From NCBI RefSeq assembly GCF_004115265.2, contig NC_046303.1, positions 62,001 to 126,000 of the forward strand: a DNA stretch of 64,000 bases. The letters are read 5' to 3'. The translations under genes were made by a program, and so were the position numbers. The notes under the pieces are model-generated. The model saw only the letters and a list, made by a program, of their open reading frames with translations. It had not been told where the DNA came from and did no database searches. Of the stretch, positions 1-18,282 are shown one piece after another. The stretch is from Rhinolophus ferrumequinum (lineage: Eukaryota > Chordata > Mammalia > Chiroptera > Rhinolophidae). Position 1 is the stretch's first letter; every line of letters starts with the position of its first letter.

Positions 1-1629
1 CAGCCCCCAGCCAGGTGAGACGTCCCTCTGGGACTTGCCATGAGGCAGGGGCAGGCCCCCATGTGTCAGTAGGTGACAGGGATGAGTGAGCAAGGAGAGC
101 CTGTGCTCAGGAGGGCAGATTCTGGGAGGGTGTCCCCTTCCTGCCCTGCACCTCGTTCTGCAGAGAGATGGGAAATTCTGGTGGGAAATGAGGGGCTACC
201 GTGTGCCTCCAGACTGGGGACCCTCTGGCCCCAGCCCTGTAACCCCGCACAGCTCACACATTGGGCTGTCAGCTGGGTCTCAGGAGGCCTGCATCAGTCA
301 CCTCTCAGGCCCCAAGGACACAGCTTCCCCACACTGCCTGTGGCCCCGAGGGGCTGCCTGGAGCAGTACACTAGTGTGTGTGACAGCCACTGCCCTAGGA
401 CAGGCCCTGCCTCTGGGCCGTGTAGGGCACAGAAAGCAGAGGCCTTCCCTTGCCTCCCCCTGCCGGCTGCGTGATGTCCTGTGTGCTGTGGCTTTGCAGG
501 CAAACTGAGGAGCCCCTTCCTGCAGAAGCAGCTCCCCCAGCCAGAGACCACCCTCGGCAGAGACTTGCCTCACGCCGCCTCACAACCCAGGGCAGGCAAG
601 GCTCCTGGCCGCCCCATGGGGGGAGACGGGGCAGCGTGCCTCCCCTCCCCAGGGTCAGAGCGGGCCACGTCCTCCCATGCAGGTCTCTGCGAGGAGCCGA
701 CACACAGCTCCCCTCCCTGTCCAGTGCAGGAGGAAGGGGAGGCCGTGTACGAGGAGCCCCCAGAGCAGGACACGCTCTACGAGGAGCCCCCAGTGGTGGG
801 TGCCATGCGGTGGGGGCAGGGTTGTGAGGGGCCGCCCCTCTGCTGTCACTGCGTGTGTGTTGTCTTCCTTCAAGTCGGGGCAGCCTGTGCGATAAGTCAT
901 CTGACAAGCGCTACTGTGCTGGGTGGGGAGCTGGGTGGGCACCCTCTTCCCTCAGGCCTGGCGTGAGCCCCGGCCGTGGGCAGAGCCGAGGTCACCAAGA
1001 CCCCCAACTTCTTTCCCACCCATGAGCAGGTGCAGCAGCCGGACGCAGGCGCCGAGGGCATGGACCGCTATCCGGGACTAAGTGGGAAGGGGCTCTGTGC
1101 CCGGGCCCTGTACGACTACCAGGCAGGTACGCACTGCGGCCAGCTGCTCCTGGCCACAGGCCCTGGTCAGGAGCTCGCTGGGGGCTCCCTCCGGCTGTCG
1201 GAAGAGAAGGCAGAAGGGTGAGGGGATGGGTGGATGCCGCACACAGCCCGGACCTCCCAGAGGCTTCAGGCAGCCACTTGCTGTCCCCTGGCATGAATCC
1301 CAGTTGCCAGCCTAGTTGTAGAGCCTGAAGGTGACCAGAGAGGTGACCTAAAGTAGTGGCCTGGGTCACTGGAGCAGACTGGTGTGCCTTTTGCGGGAAT
1401 GGTGGCCCAGCGCCCGCCCTGAGCAAGGTGTCGGGGGACTGGTGCCCAGAACCCGGAGCCCCCGCACAGTGTCTGGGTTCATCTTGCAGCTGACGACACC
1501 GAAATCTCCTTTGACCCTGAGAACCTCATCACGGGCATCGAGGTGATCGACGAGGGCTGGTGGCGCGGCTACGGGCCAGACGGCCACTTTGGCATGTTTC
1601 CTGCCAATTATGTGGAGCTCATCGAGTGA
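1..1629 (+). CDS. DBNL: DBNL (drebrin-like / HIP-55 / mAbp1), 3' part
   Basis: C-terminal part of an actin-binding adaptor that links F-actin to endocytosis and antigen-receptor signalling through its SH3 domain. Exons read: 1-14 (tail of an exon cut by the window), 500-595, 683-795, 1030-1126 and 1490-1629, with TGA at 1627-1629. Joined, they give the linker before the SH3 domain, with [12 protein letters not shown], then the acidic/tyrosine stretch [18 protein letters not shown] (YEEP tyrosines are known phosphorylation sites in this family). The full SH3 domain follows: ALYDY, then [10 protein letters not shown], then [10 protein letters not shown] at the end. All phases match across the introns. 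The ADF-homology domain and coiled coil lie left of the window. The intron after 595 uses a GC donor. The match to human DBNL is close throughout the SH3 domain, so the identity is secure. Confidence 0.95.
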
Positions 1630-2390
1630 GGAGCCTGGCTGCTGGCCCAGGCTTGAGCCGTCCTTCCTTCCCCGCCCATACTCGGTCCCATTGCTGGAGA
1701 AGGTGGTGTGAGGTCCTCCAGGAGTGGGACTCCGGGTAGGACAAGCCCTCAGGCTCCCTCTGGCTTGGGTGGCTCAGTCCGTCACCCCAAATGCAGCAAT
1801 AACCTGGTGGTTCCCACACACGCTTCCAGCAGCCTCCCAGACCCTCTGGTCAGTCTGACCCTGACCCCAACAGGGACCACTGAGCCGAGTCCCAGCCATG
1901 CCAGCCCCTGGGGGTCTGAGCCAGAGCCTTGGGAGGCCTATACTCACCTTCTTCCTTTTCCTCTGGGCCCTGGGGGTGGGGGCTGCAGCTGTCAGTGACC
2001 CTGGGGCCTGTGGACTTAGCAGTTGCTGACCAGAGGCAGAGTGGGTCATGGCACCTGGCAGCCGTGGCTTATCTGTGTGTCTGCTGTCTGCTCCGTTTCT
2101 GTCATTCTGCCTGAGCTGTGGGCAGTGGGGTCGAGGACAACCAAGCCCTCATCTCAGTAGGTGAAGGAAGGTGTGGAAACATCGCAGACGCATCTGTCCT
2201 TCATGCGGCTTGCTCTTGCCTGCTGGCCCCATGTCTGCTCTTGGAGTGGGAACTGCTCCCACAGGCCCCAGCTCTGACCGCCCTCTTGTGACCTGACTGC
2301 CTGTGTGGGACGAGCCCTTCCTGGGGACTGTGGCACGTGCGTGTACCTTGGGCCAGCTGGCCGCAGCCGCCTGCCAGGAGCATAAATGTT
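1630..2390 (+). terminator. DBNL 3' UTR with possible poly(A) signal
   Basis: Sequence after the DBNL stop holds no open gene. No AATAAA was seen; the best candidate is CATAAA at 2381-2386 followed by a GT-rich stretch, which would give a 3' UTR of about 770 bases. The exact end is a guess. From there to about 3190 I see only unique, GC-rich intergenic sequence between the two convergent genes. Confidence 0.35.
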
Positions 2391-3196
2391 AGGATGTGAG
2401 TGAAGTTGGCCTCTGTGTTTCAGTTCTCTGGGAGGAACCGAGGGCCTTGTTCCCTCCCCAGGGGCCTCTGCATTTGTGGGAGGCGTGTGTGGGTGTGTGC
2501 CTGGAGAACATTGGGGACATTACGCGTCATCTTGTACCCCGGGAGCTGTGAGGCGGAAGCAGCCTGGGGTGAAGGCTGCACTGAGGAGGGTCCCAGGTGG
2601 CGGCCAAGCCCAGTGCCCCGAGCCTGCCTGGTGGCAGGTGGCCCACCCTGTGTGTCCCTTGGACAGGCCATGCAGTAGACAGGTGTCACTGTCCTGATTT
2701 CTCTCCCCTAAGATGGGACGACAGGGCCCCCTGCCAGCTGTGGAGGCCTTATGAGTCAAGTGTCCCCAGCTTTGAGGTTGTCTGTGGGCTTGTCTCTCTC
2801 CAAACCAGGGGACACCCAGGAGGCGGGGCTCGGTGCCACCACGCCACGCCTACCCTGGGGCTGTCGGGACAGTGGAAGACAACCCATCTAACGGAAGCTG
2901 GCCACAAAGCAGTGTCCTGGCCACTGCCCTTGCTCACTGTGGGGAGGGCTGGGTCCCTTGGACCCCTAAGTGACCCCAAGCACCCCGATTCTAGAGCAAG
3001 GGGCTGTTAAGAAGTCACCTGATAGCCAGGGGTGGGGACCAGGCTCCTGCCCCTGGTCCCGGGGTCCCCACACCTAATGGCCAGGCCCCCCAGGGCAGCA
3101 TTTGTGGAATCTCAGGCTATGGGCTGTGAGCCAGCTGAGCGAGCACTGGGAGCCAGGCACGTGGGGCCGTGGACTCAGGCAGTGGGAGGAGGCGCT

Positions 3197-3202
3197 TTTA
3201 TT
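3197..3202 (-). terminator. PGAM2 poly(A) signal
   Basis: AATAAA on the minus strand, only 15 bases after the PGAM2 stop codon, so the 3' UTR should be very short (about 40 bases). Confidence 0.8.
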
Positions 3203-3217
3203 GGCAGAGCCCCCCCT

Positions 3218-5510
3218 TCACTTGGCCTTGCCCTGGGCGGCCACAGCCTCCATGGCCTTGCGGACGGTCTCCTCGTCACCCAGGAACCGCATGGGCTTGG
3301 TGGGCTTCAGTCCCTCGTCCAGCTCGTACACGATGGGGATTCCCGTGGGCAGGTTCAGCTCCATGATGGCCTGGTCTGACATCCCTGGGCCGAGGAACCA
3401 GAGGCCCTTAGCCCCTCCTGACCTGTCCACCAGGCAGCCATCCGCCTGCTGTCACATCTGGCAGGCTCTGTGACCTTTAAGAGCCCCCTCCCACCCTGAC
3501 AGCAAGGCCCGGAGAAGGTCAAGGCAAAACTGAGTGAGCTGGTGGCCTCCAGAAATAGCCACGCTAAACCATGGACCTTCCCCACCCCTGTGCTGTGTGT
3601 TGGGCGGCGCCAGGCTCTTGGCCCAGCACAAACTCTGGCTGGACAGATGGGTGTTTGCGTTCAGTTAGGACACCAGCCGTTCAGTTTCCAGAGAGTTCTA
3701 AATTCTGGGCATACTGAGCAAAGGAGCAGGGGGTGATCCTAAGAAATGGATGTACGGGAGGCTCTGCCAGGTGCACAGGGCAGCATTTTCTGAAGAAACC
3801 TGACCCTGCCAGCGTCCTGCAATCGCCGCCTGGAATAGCAGCTCGCCCTTTGGTATTTCCGCCACCCCACTGTCCAGGGAGGGACGTTCTGGGCAGTGGA
3901 AGTCTAGCCCACGTGGCCTGGCTGCGCCCTGTCCTCCCAGCGGGCAGAGAGGCCTGTGGGGGTGTGAAGCCCTGGGGGAGGGGCAGGTGGTCCCCATCTG
4001 CTGGGCTCAGCGCCAGGTGTCAGGTGTCTGCATGGACCTGGCATCCTGGGGCAGACAGACGGGCTGGCCAGGCCCCGGGCCTGCCTATCTGCTCTGGCCA
4101 GATGCCTACCACCCCACTTTCCTCCTCCCACCCTGATCCCACAGCTGGCAGACCATTCAGATGCTCACAGACTGTCCTGATGTCTGCAGGTTTCCAATGG
4201 GAGCCCCTGAAACAGCCGCCCACTCCCTGAATCCTTGTGACTGGTGTTATCTATGCCTGGAGTGGGTGGAGCTGGGGTGCTGGGTGTACCAGTGGCCAGC
4301 AGTACCAGGAGTTGCCCCATAGGGTGCTTGAGGCCCAGCAAGTGATGTGACTTGAGCAGGGACACACAGCAAAGCAGGGCGTGAAGCCAGATAGCCCTGC
4401 CTTTTCCTGGCTGGGTGTCCTTGGCAGGATGCCACCCTGAGCCTTCCCTAACCCCTTCCCAGGGCTCGTGCTCGGGAAGCTGGGCCAGTCCCAGGTTTCT
4501 TAGGACCTGTGCAGGGAGGACCTGGGCCCTGGGTCAGGGGTGGCAAATGTTTTCACCCACAGTCTTTAGAAAGAAACTTCACATAGTGTCCCACTACATA
4601 CACAGAAATGAAACCAAAACTTCACAATGCTGTTTTTTAAATGTTTTCTCTAACCCGCCCAGTTCCATTCAGTTTGAAACCGTCCCCTGGGCACCGACGT
4701 AGGCAAAGCACCCTCAGCCGGGCAGCAGGCCATGAAATGAGAGGCTGGCTGGGTGCCAGGCCTGTGTCCCCCCCCCCCCCCGTCCCCCCATGCCCCAGTG
4801 GGTTGTGCCTCACCTTCCAGGTGCTTGACAATGCCGCGCAGGCTATTGCCGTGGGCTGCGATGAGCACTCTCTTGCCGGCCTTGATCTGCGGGGCGATCT
4901 CTTCATTCCAGAAGGGCAGGGCCCGGGCGATGGTGTCCTTGAGACTCTCACAAGTAGGCAGCTCCCCGGGCTTCAGGCCTGCGTACCGCCGTTCCTAGGG
5001 CACCACACGGCTGTGCAGTCCCCGTGCCCCCCCCCCACCCGGGCTCCCTTCCCAAGGCGCTGCCCCAGGCCTCCCTGCAACACTCCCGCAGCGTACCTTG
5101 CTGATGGAGGCGTAGTAGGGGTGCTTCTCATCCATGGGGGGCGGTGGGATGTCAAAGGAGCGTCTCCAGATCTTGACCTGCTCCTCCCCGTGCTTGGCAG
5201 CGGTCTCCGCCTTGTTGAGGCCCGTCAGGCCCCCGTAGTGCCGCTCGTTCAGGCGCCAGGTGCGCACCACGGGCAGCCACATCTGGTCCGTGCCGTCCAG
5301 GATGGTCCAGAGGGTGCGGATGGCCCGCTTCAGCACTGACGTGTAGCAGATGTCGAACTCCATCTTGGCGTCCTTGACAGCCTGGGCGCCCCTCCTCGCC
5401 TCCTCGGCCCCCTTCTCACTCAGCTCCGCATCAAACCAGCCGCAGAAACGGTTCTCCTGGTTCCAGGTACTCTCGCCATGCCGAACCATCACGAGGCGGT
5501 GATTGGGCAT
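3218..5510 (-). CDS. PGAM2: Phosphoglycerate mutase 2 (muscle)
   Basis: Muscle-type, 2,3-bisphosphoglycerate-dependent phosphoglycerate mutase; interconverts 3- and 2-phosphoglycerate in glycolysis in the cytosol. Three exons: 5510-5097, 4994-4814 and 3384-3218, adding up to 253 codons plus stop, the human length. The catalytic loop [10 protein letters not shown] places the phosphorylated histidine at residue 11; the second active-site histidine lies in LIAAHGNS (about residue 186) and the catalytic glutamate in LNERHYGG. The C-terminal tail ends AVAAQGKAK. The ATG at 5508-5510 is chosen because [13 protein letters not shown] aligns with the family start; upstream codons in frame are 5' UTR. 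The promoter has a TATA box and a MEF2 site, as expected of the muscle gene, and the three-exon layout excludes a processed PGAM1 copy. Intron 2 contains a run of 14 C (4768-4781) close to the exon 2 donor. Confidence 0.97.
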
Positions 5511-5574
5511 GGTGGCAACACTGGGCACCGCGGCAGGCTCTGGACAGGGACAGCTGCCTCCCTGTGCCACCAGC

Positions 5575-5704
5575 TTTATAACAGTCCGTCCCCAGCCCCC
5601 ATCCCAGCCAACTGCCAATGGGCATTCCGGGCCCTACAGGCAGTGGCAGGTGGCCAGCAGCAAAGCTCTGGGGGAGGGTAGGCCAGGAACTGGACTTAAA
5701 ATAG
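5575..5704 (-). promoter_or_regulatory. PGAM2 muscle promoter: TATA box and MEF2 site
   Basis: On the minus strand, TATAAA lies at 5580-5575, about 65 bases before the start codon. An A/T core CTATTTTAA at 5704-5696 fits MEF2, about 120 bases further upstream. From memory, the mammalian PGAM2 promoter has a functional MEF2 site near -160, which agrees with this spacing. A CCAAT on the plus strand lies at 5625-5629. Confidence 0.75.
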
Positions 5705-5907
5705 CCCCAGCAGCCAGCAGTCCCCATGCTCCCGGAGCCCAGGCTGGGCATGAGGGCAAGCTTGAGAGGGGGCGCTAGCAGGCACAGTGCTTCTCCAGCG
5801 AAAGCCTCCCCATGAGCTCAGGGCTCCCAGCCCTGTCAACCCCTCCCTGCTCCCAGGGGCCTGACGTACTCAGGCAGACGTGCAAAAATCCCACCCGCTT
5901 TCTCCCA

Positions 5908-6120
5908 CTTTTTTTTTTTTTAAATTTATTGGGGTGACAATTGTTAGTAAAATTACATAGATTTCAGGTGGACAATTCTGTATTACACCATTTATAAATC
6001 CCATTGTGTGTTCACCACCCGGAGTCAGTTCTCCTTCCATCACCATATATTTGATCCCCCTTACCCTCATCTCCCACCCCCCACCCCCCTTACCCTCTTC
6101 CCAGCCACTCAACACAACTG
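5908..6120 (-). repeat. LINE-1 3' end fragment
   Basis: Begins on the plus strand with a T-rich run (the inverted A tail), then AATAAATTT-type sequence and a pattern I know from LINE-1 3' ends of Laurasiatherian mammals, ending in a C-rich stretch. About 210 bp of the 3' end of an element pointing left, between the PGAM2 promoter and the POLM 3' UTR. Confidence 0.75.
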
Positions 6121-6350
6121 GGGACAAGCGTGCGTTTCAGCAGACAGGCCAGGCCTGAAGGGTTATGTATAGTCTTGTTCCATTTATGTGACATTCTGGA
6201 GAAGGCAAAACTGGGGGGCCAGATGAGTGGGTTAGGGATGGGGAACATGTGACCACAATGGGACAGCATGAGGGGGTGTCCTGATTTTGGTGGAGGTGCA
6301 CAGGTGTACGCGTGTTAACACTCAGAAAACTGTATATGGCAAGAATTCGT

Positions 6351-6356
6351 TTTATT
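6351..6356 (-). terminator. POLM poly(A) signal
   Basis: AATAAA on the minus strand about 660 bases downstream of the POLM stop. It is the first canonical signal after the stop, giving a 3' UTR of about 680 bases. Confidence 0.65.
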
Positions 6357-7017
6357 GCATCTTAGTTTAAAAAATGTGTTTTAATGTGAGGGGTCAGGGA
6401 AGTCTTTACTTGACAGATACTTTTGGGACAGAAGAGTAATTCCAGCTGGGCGGTTGGGTGAAGGCGCCCTTGGGGATTTGAGGAACAGGACACCATGAAG
6501 CCAGGCCCCTGGGGGGAGAGTGACACAGCCCCTGGCCACGTGGGTGTCTGGGGCAATGCAAGTGGGAATGAGCGGCACTCAGTCACAGAGCAGGGGCTGG
6601 GGGGGGCCTCACTGGGAGAGAAGGAGCAGAAATGCTGGGGCCGTGGGGGCCGCAGTGAGGACTTCGGGTTTACTGCGCAAGGGGGGGCCACTGCTGGGGG
6701 CTTTGAGCAAGGAGTGACGCCCCGTGACCTGCTTTTAAAAAGCTGCTTCCAACTGACCCTAAAAGGAAGCCTGGTTGGGGGCGAGAGGCAAACCCAGGCA
6801 GTGGGTCAGTTGAAAGTTCTCTTCCAACTCCCTACCCCGGGATTGGGTAGGACGGGTGTGGGCAGGGTGTGTGGCACACCGGACGAGGGTCCACTCCAGA
6901 GGGTGAGAACTTGGACGGCAGTGCAGTTTCTGCCTGGAGATGTTCTATGGCCAAGGGCATCCATGGGGTTTGGCTGGCTGAGCGGCCCCCAGGGTTTCTG
7001 AAGAGTGGCAGACAGGA

Positions 7018-14420
<7,403 letters not shown>

Positions 14421-14980
14421 AGGGGCCCCCCGGGACTGGAGCGACACTGGGCGAAGGTAGCGGGAAGGCGGACGGGGGCCGGCAGGAAGCCGGAAATTAT
14501 GCGGACGGAAGCCGAGTGGAAGGGGAGGTGGCGCGGGGCTCCACCCCGCGGACAAGCCCCGCCCCATGCAAATTGCGCAACAGGGCGCTGTGGAGGTCCC
14601 GGGCTCCCACCGGATTGGGTGTCCCGGCCGCTGGGCGCCAGAGGCCCCGCCTCTATGCAAATGAAGCAGAGGGCGCGCCTTCCTTTTGATTAATCTCAAG
14701 GAAAGCCGCGTCGGGCTCCTGGGACCACCTGGGTCAAGAGACCCGGCGTAGCGGGGTTTGGTCAGGGTGGTGGGGGCCCATTATCGGCCCGGGGGAGGGG
14801 GCGGAATCGGCCCTTGGCTGAGTCTGGCGTGAGATATCGGCGAGCCCGGAGGGGCTGCGGGCAGGGGCAGGGGCAGAGGCAGAGCCGGTGGCCTCGGAGA
14901 CCTGGCGGCGCGGGGTCCTGGGACGGCGCTGTGGGGCAGATGCGCTAGCCTGGAACGTGCTGATGGAGCGGCCACTTCAA
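14421..14980 (-). promoter_or_regulatory. POLM CpG-rich promoter with two octamer sites
   Basis: GC-rich sequence with many CpGs upstream of the POLM start. ATGCAAAT occurs at 14566-14573 and 14655-14662, each preceded by a GCCCCGCC GC box and followed by an AGGGCGC-type stretch, so the module appears twice about 89 bp apart. ATGCAAAT is the consensus for POU factors OCT1/OCT2, used in B-cell and histone promoters. No TATA box seen. The transcription start is not visible from sequence. Confidence 0.7.
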
Positions 14981-15034
14981 ACCGGGAAATGTTTTTTAGT
15001 CGAATGGCGTTGGACTACTGGCCGGCCATTTGGA

Positions 15035-15662
15035 AAAATAGAAGTTAGCTCCCTCCCTCACTCCTTAACATTACAGTAAAATCCAGATGGATCAAACATT
15101 CAAATCTAAAACAATGCACTGGAAAGTTGATAAATGTTTTTATAGCCTAAGTATCACAATAAATCTGAAAGGAAAAGAATGACACACTTGACTACATAGA
15201 AATTTTAAAATGTATTTTAAAATTAAAAGGCAAACCAGAGAAAAAGTATCTGACATATTTTGAAGTTAAGTCTAATTCGTGTCATTATGAAATTGTCCAC
15301 AGATAAATAAGGAAAAGGGAATGATCTAATGGAGAAATTGTCAAGAACACCAATAGGCAATTCAGGAAAGAAATGATATTCGTAAACTTATACCAAGTTG
15401 GCTGCGCTGTGCAATTATTAGAGAAGTACAAATATAAGTGAGAAATCTACCTGTTGCATTGTCAAACGTTTAAAAAATTGACCACATGTGTTGAAAGTGT
15501 GAGGGAATTGGCAGTTTGTAGGAAGGACTTTATGAAAATCAGTTCGGCAACTATATCAAACAAAAAAACACAAAAAATCACACCCAACAATTCGGTTTCT
15601 AAGGTTGGGATTATGTTGAATCTACAGATCAGGTTGGAAAAGCTGACACCTGGAAAATATTG
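15035..15662 (+). repeat. Old LINE-1 fragment (ORF2 3' region)
   Basis: AT-rich island in GC-rich DNA. The order of phrases follows the 3' part of LINE-1 ORF2: CTCCCTCCCTCACTCCTTAA, CCAGATGGATCAAACATT, GACTACATAGAAATTTTAAA, AACACCAATAGGCAATTCAG, then a CAATTCGGTTTCTA stretch. Many stops and indels; diverged, so probably an old L1M-type copy. Confidence 0.65.
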
Positions 15663-15719
15663 ACGGTCACTGTGTGTTTCTCTCATTTTCAGGCACTATG
15701 TTTTGGAATCTCCTTACAG

Positions 15720-16890
15720 CAGTGTAGCCGTACTCCGATGAATGGATAGGACAGGCCAGGTGTGACCCCTGCCCCACCCCTCTCCTCCATCTTCTCCCAA
15801 CTTGCAGGGGTACAGAGCTGAGGGAGGCAGGTGCCTTAGCCTCCCAAGCCAGCTCCCAGCCTGCTCCCAGCCTGTCCTCTGCAACCCCAGGGCACACACT
15901 CCAGGATGGGGCTTGTGGCCCTGTGCTCACCACCTCTCATTTCTCCTCCTGTCAGCATGGAAAGGGGCTCTCCCAGGGTCTCTGTAAAGCGTGGAACCCT
16001 ACTTCCCCATCTGTGGGTCCCATCTCTCCTCAGGGAGCAGACCTCTACCCCCTGGAACCATTTCCTTTGAATGTCCTCTGTCTCTGACCAGGGCAGAAGC
16101 AGCTTTTCATGACCCATCATACCTGAACACCTAAAACACTGGGCAGCTTGCCAGAATGAGGAACACAGGGCCTCCCACAGGTGCAGGGAGGTTTTGTGAC
16201 GGGGAGGGTGACCCTCGGTGCCCAATGAGCGGAAGCCTGGGTACCAGCCGTTGATGCCATGTTGTGGGTGGCATGCTCCTCTCCTCCCCTCCCCAGACCA
16301 CCAGGTCGCTGTCCCTCCAGCTGGAAAGTGGAGAACTCAGCCCTCTATTTCCAGTACACCTGGCTCAGGGTTCCCAGATTCCTAAGTCCCCAGCTTCCTG
16401 CTCCCCACACTGAGAACACCCCCCAAAAAGTCAGAGAGACCACACGGATGACCTCCAGGCTGGGCCCTTTAAGCTGCTCTGAGGGTGGAGTCTGCCTCCC
16501 TGCTCTGTTCTCATATGTGTTCTGGATTCGTTTTATCCAGATGTATGAGCTTGCATTTTCCCAAGATTAATCTCATCTAGCTAGCTATTTCCTGGTCCCA
16601 CTTCCAGCTCGGAGAGGTCCCTGGTGGTCGTCTTGCAATCCTCATGACCTTTGTGGAGCTCCTGTGATGAAGGTCACTTCAGTGTCCTGGGGACCTGTCC
16701 CTGGCCTGTGGGGCCAGGACTGTGTGCTGCCTCTTGGGCCGCCACTGCTGTCGGTTCCGGCTCCTGTGGGCAGCTTGCCAGCAGTGCGCTGTGAGCACAC
16801 AGTCAGACTGCTGATGTTGTTGGCCTGAGCACCTCAGGGCCGCTGGCCTTGGGCCTTCCTGAGCTACCCACCACACGGCGGCTTTGGATT
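15720..16890. other. Intergenic stretch, nothing recognised
   Basis: Unique-looking sequence between the LINE-1 fragment and the LTR pair. No conserved reading frame, RNA gene or promoter was recognised. Confidence 0.5.
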
Positions 16891-16896
16891 ACCTGG

Positions 16897-17272
16897 TGTA
16901 TCAGTCCACGCAGGCTGACAAAACAAGAAACCACAGACTGGGCAGCTTCAGCAACAGAAACTTATTTCTTACCGTTTTGCAGGCTGGAAGTCAAGGCTCA
17001 AGGTGTGTTTTATTCTGAGGCCAACTCTCTTGGTTTGTAGGTGGCTGCCATCTTACTATGTGCTCACATGACCTCTTTGTGCATGCAAAGAGACAGACAC
17101 ATGGAGAGAGACCTCTTCTTCTTATAAGGCCACCAGTCCTGTCAAATTAGGACCCTACCCTTATGACCCCATATAACCTTTTACCTTCTAAAAGCCCCAT
17201 CTCCAAATACAGTCACTTTAGGGGTAAAGGTTCAACATATGAATTTAGGAGGACACAATTCAGTCCATAGTG
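16897..17272 (-). mobile_element. MLT1-like solo LTR (ERVL-MaLR), first copy
   Basis: Fossil LTR in inverted orientation: TGTATCAGTCCA at its left end, ACAGACTGGGCAGCTTCAGC, CTTCTTATAAGGCCACCAGT, ATCTCCAAATACAGTCAC and ACATATGAATTTAGGAGG follow the MLT1 order. Flanked by CCTGG at 16892-16896 and 17273-17277, the 5-bp duplication size of this family. No internal part seen. Age by family: early placental mammal. Confidence 0.75.
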
Positions 17273-17277
17273 CCTGG

Positions 17278-17702
17278 TGTATTAGTGTCCTGTGGCTGCT
17301 GTAACAAATGACCACACGCTAGGTAGCTTAAAACAACAGAAATTTATTCTCTCCTTGTGCTGGAGGCCAGACGTCTAAAATTACAGTGTCAGCTGGGCTG
17401 CGCCCCCTCTGAAAGCTTTGGGGGGGCCTTCCTGCCTCTTCTAGAGTCTGTGGCTCCTGCTGTCCTGCCCTCGTGGCCACAGGCCTCCAGTCTCTGCCCC
17501 AGTTCCGATGGCTACCTTTCCTCTGAACCTTCTTTTCTTACAAAGGCACCAGGCATTGCATGTTGGGCCCACCCTAATTCAGGATGACCTCATCTTGAAA
17601 ATCTTATGTTAATTGCATCTGCAAAGACCTTTATTCAAAATAAGGTCACATTCTAAGGTTCCAGGTGGACATGAATTGGGGGGGCCATCATTCACCCCAC
17701 TA
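17278..17702 (-). mobile_element. MLT1-like solo LTR (ERVL-MaLR), second copy
   Basis: Second fossil LTR in the same inverted orientation, directly after the first: TGTATTAGTGTCCTGTGGCT, AAAACAACAGAAATTTATTC, CAGGATGACCTCATCTTGAA, TGCATCTGCAAAGACC and ATAAGGTCACATTCTAAGG. Flanked by CCTGG at 17273-17277 and by CCTGA at 17704-17708. Separate insertion from the first, of the same family. Confidence 0.75.
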
Positions 17703-18141
17703 CCCTGAGTCCACAGCGGTGACCCGGGCTCAGCTCTGGACTCCGTGACAGGCCACATGACCCCAGCCAGGTGTCAACCTTCCATGATCTGCAAAGATCC
17801 TTCAATTGATAATCAAGATGCCAGTAACTAAGACCCCCCCCTGGGCTATAGTAGCTGTGTCCTCTGCTGAAGGGAAGGTTCCCGGGGATAGGGGTCCTCC
17901 CTGCATAGGCTTGGAGACAGTCTATGACTGGGCAAGCCGTCCTAGCACTACCTTCATGTTGCATGTGGCTGTCATGCCCTCAGCACGTGCGTCTTAGCAG
18001 GACACACCCTGTGCCCTTGATGAGCCAAGCTGGTGAGCCTGGGGCTGGACAGCCTGCTCACATCCCCACAGGGGACCCTAAGGGCAGGCCTTGGGGACAC
18101 GTGGGTGGCGGTCGCCCAGAATTCTAGGTCTTTGCAGCTCC

Positions 18142-18282
18142 AGACACTGAGTGTGGGGGGTGGCTGGTTAGCTCAGTTGGTTAGAGCGTGGTGCTAATAC
18201 TACCACCGTTGCCCGTTCCATCCCTGCATGGGGCACTGTGAGCTGCGCCCTCCTTAAAAAAAAGAAAAAGACACTGAGTGTG
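18142..18282 (+). mobile_element. tRNA-Ile-derived SINE with target duplication (bat Rhin-type)
   Basis: The head at 18156 onward (GGCTGGTTAGCTCAGTTGG, then TTAGAGCGTGGTGCTAAT) is close to tRNA-Ile(AAT), including a perfect A box TAGCTCAGTTGG; the B box is degenerate. The tail GTGAGCTGCGCCCTCCTT and an A-rich run end it near 18268. The 14-bp sequence AGACACTGAGTGTG flanks it at 18142-18155 and 18269-18282, unchanged, so the insertion is fairly recent. From memory this head and tail match the SINE of Rhinolophidae and Hipposideridae. Confidence 0.85.

Noticed and set aside
4641-5339. A 232-codon plus-strand open frame across PGAM2
   Set aside because: It is the antisense shadow of PGAM2 exons 1 and 2, with no family features of its own.
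3218-5510. PGAM2 as a processed PGAM1 copy
   Set aside because: Two introns with proper splice sites and a muscle promoter are present.
18156-18230. A genuine tRNA-Ile gene
   Set aside because: The B box and T arm are degraded, an A-rich tail follows and target duplications flank it, so it is a SINE.
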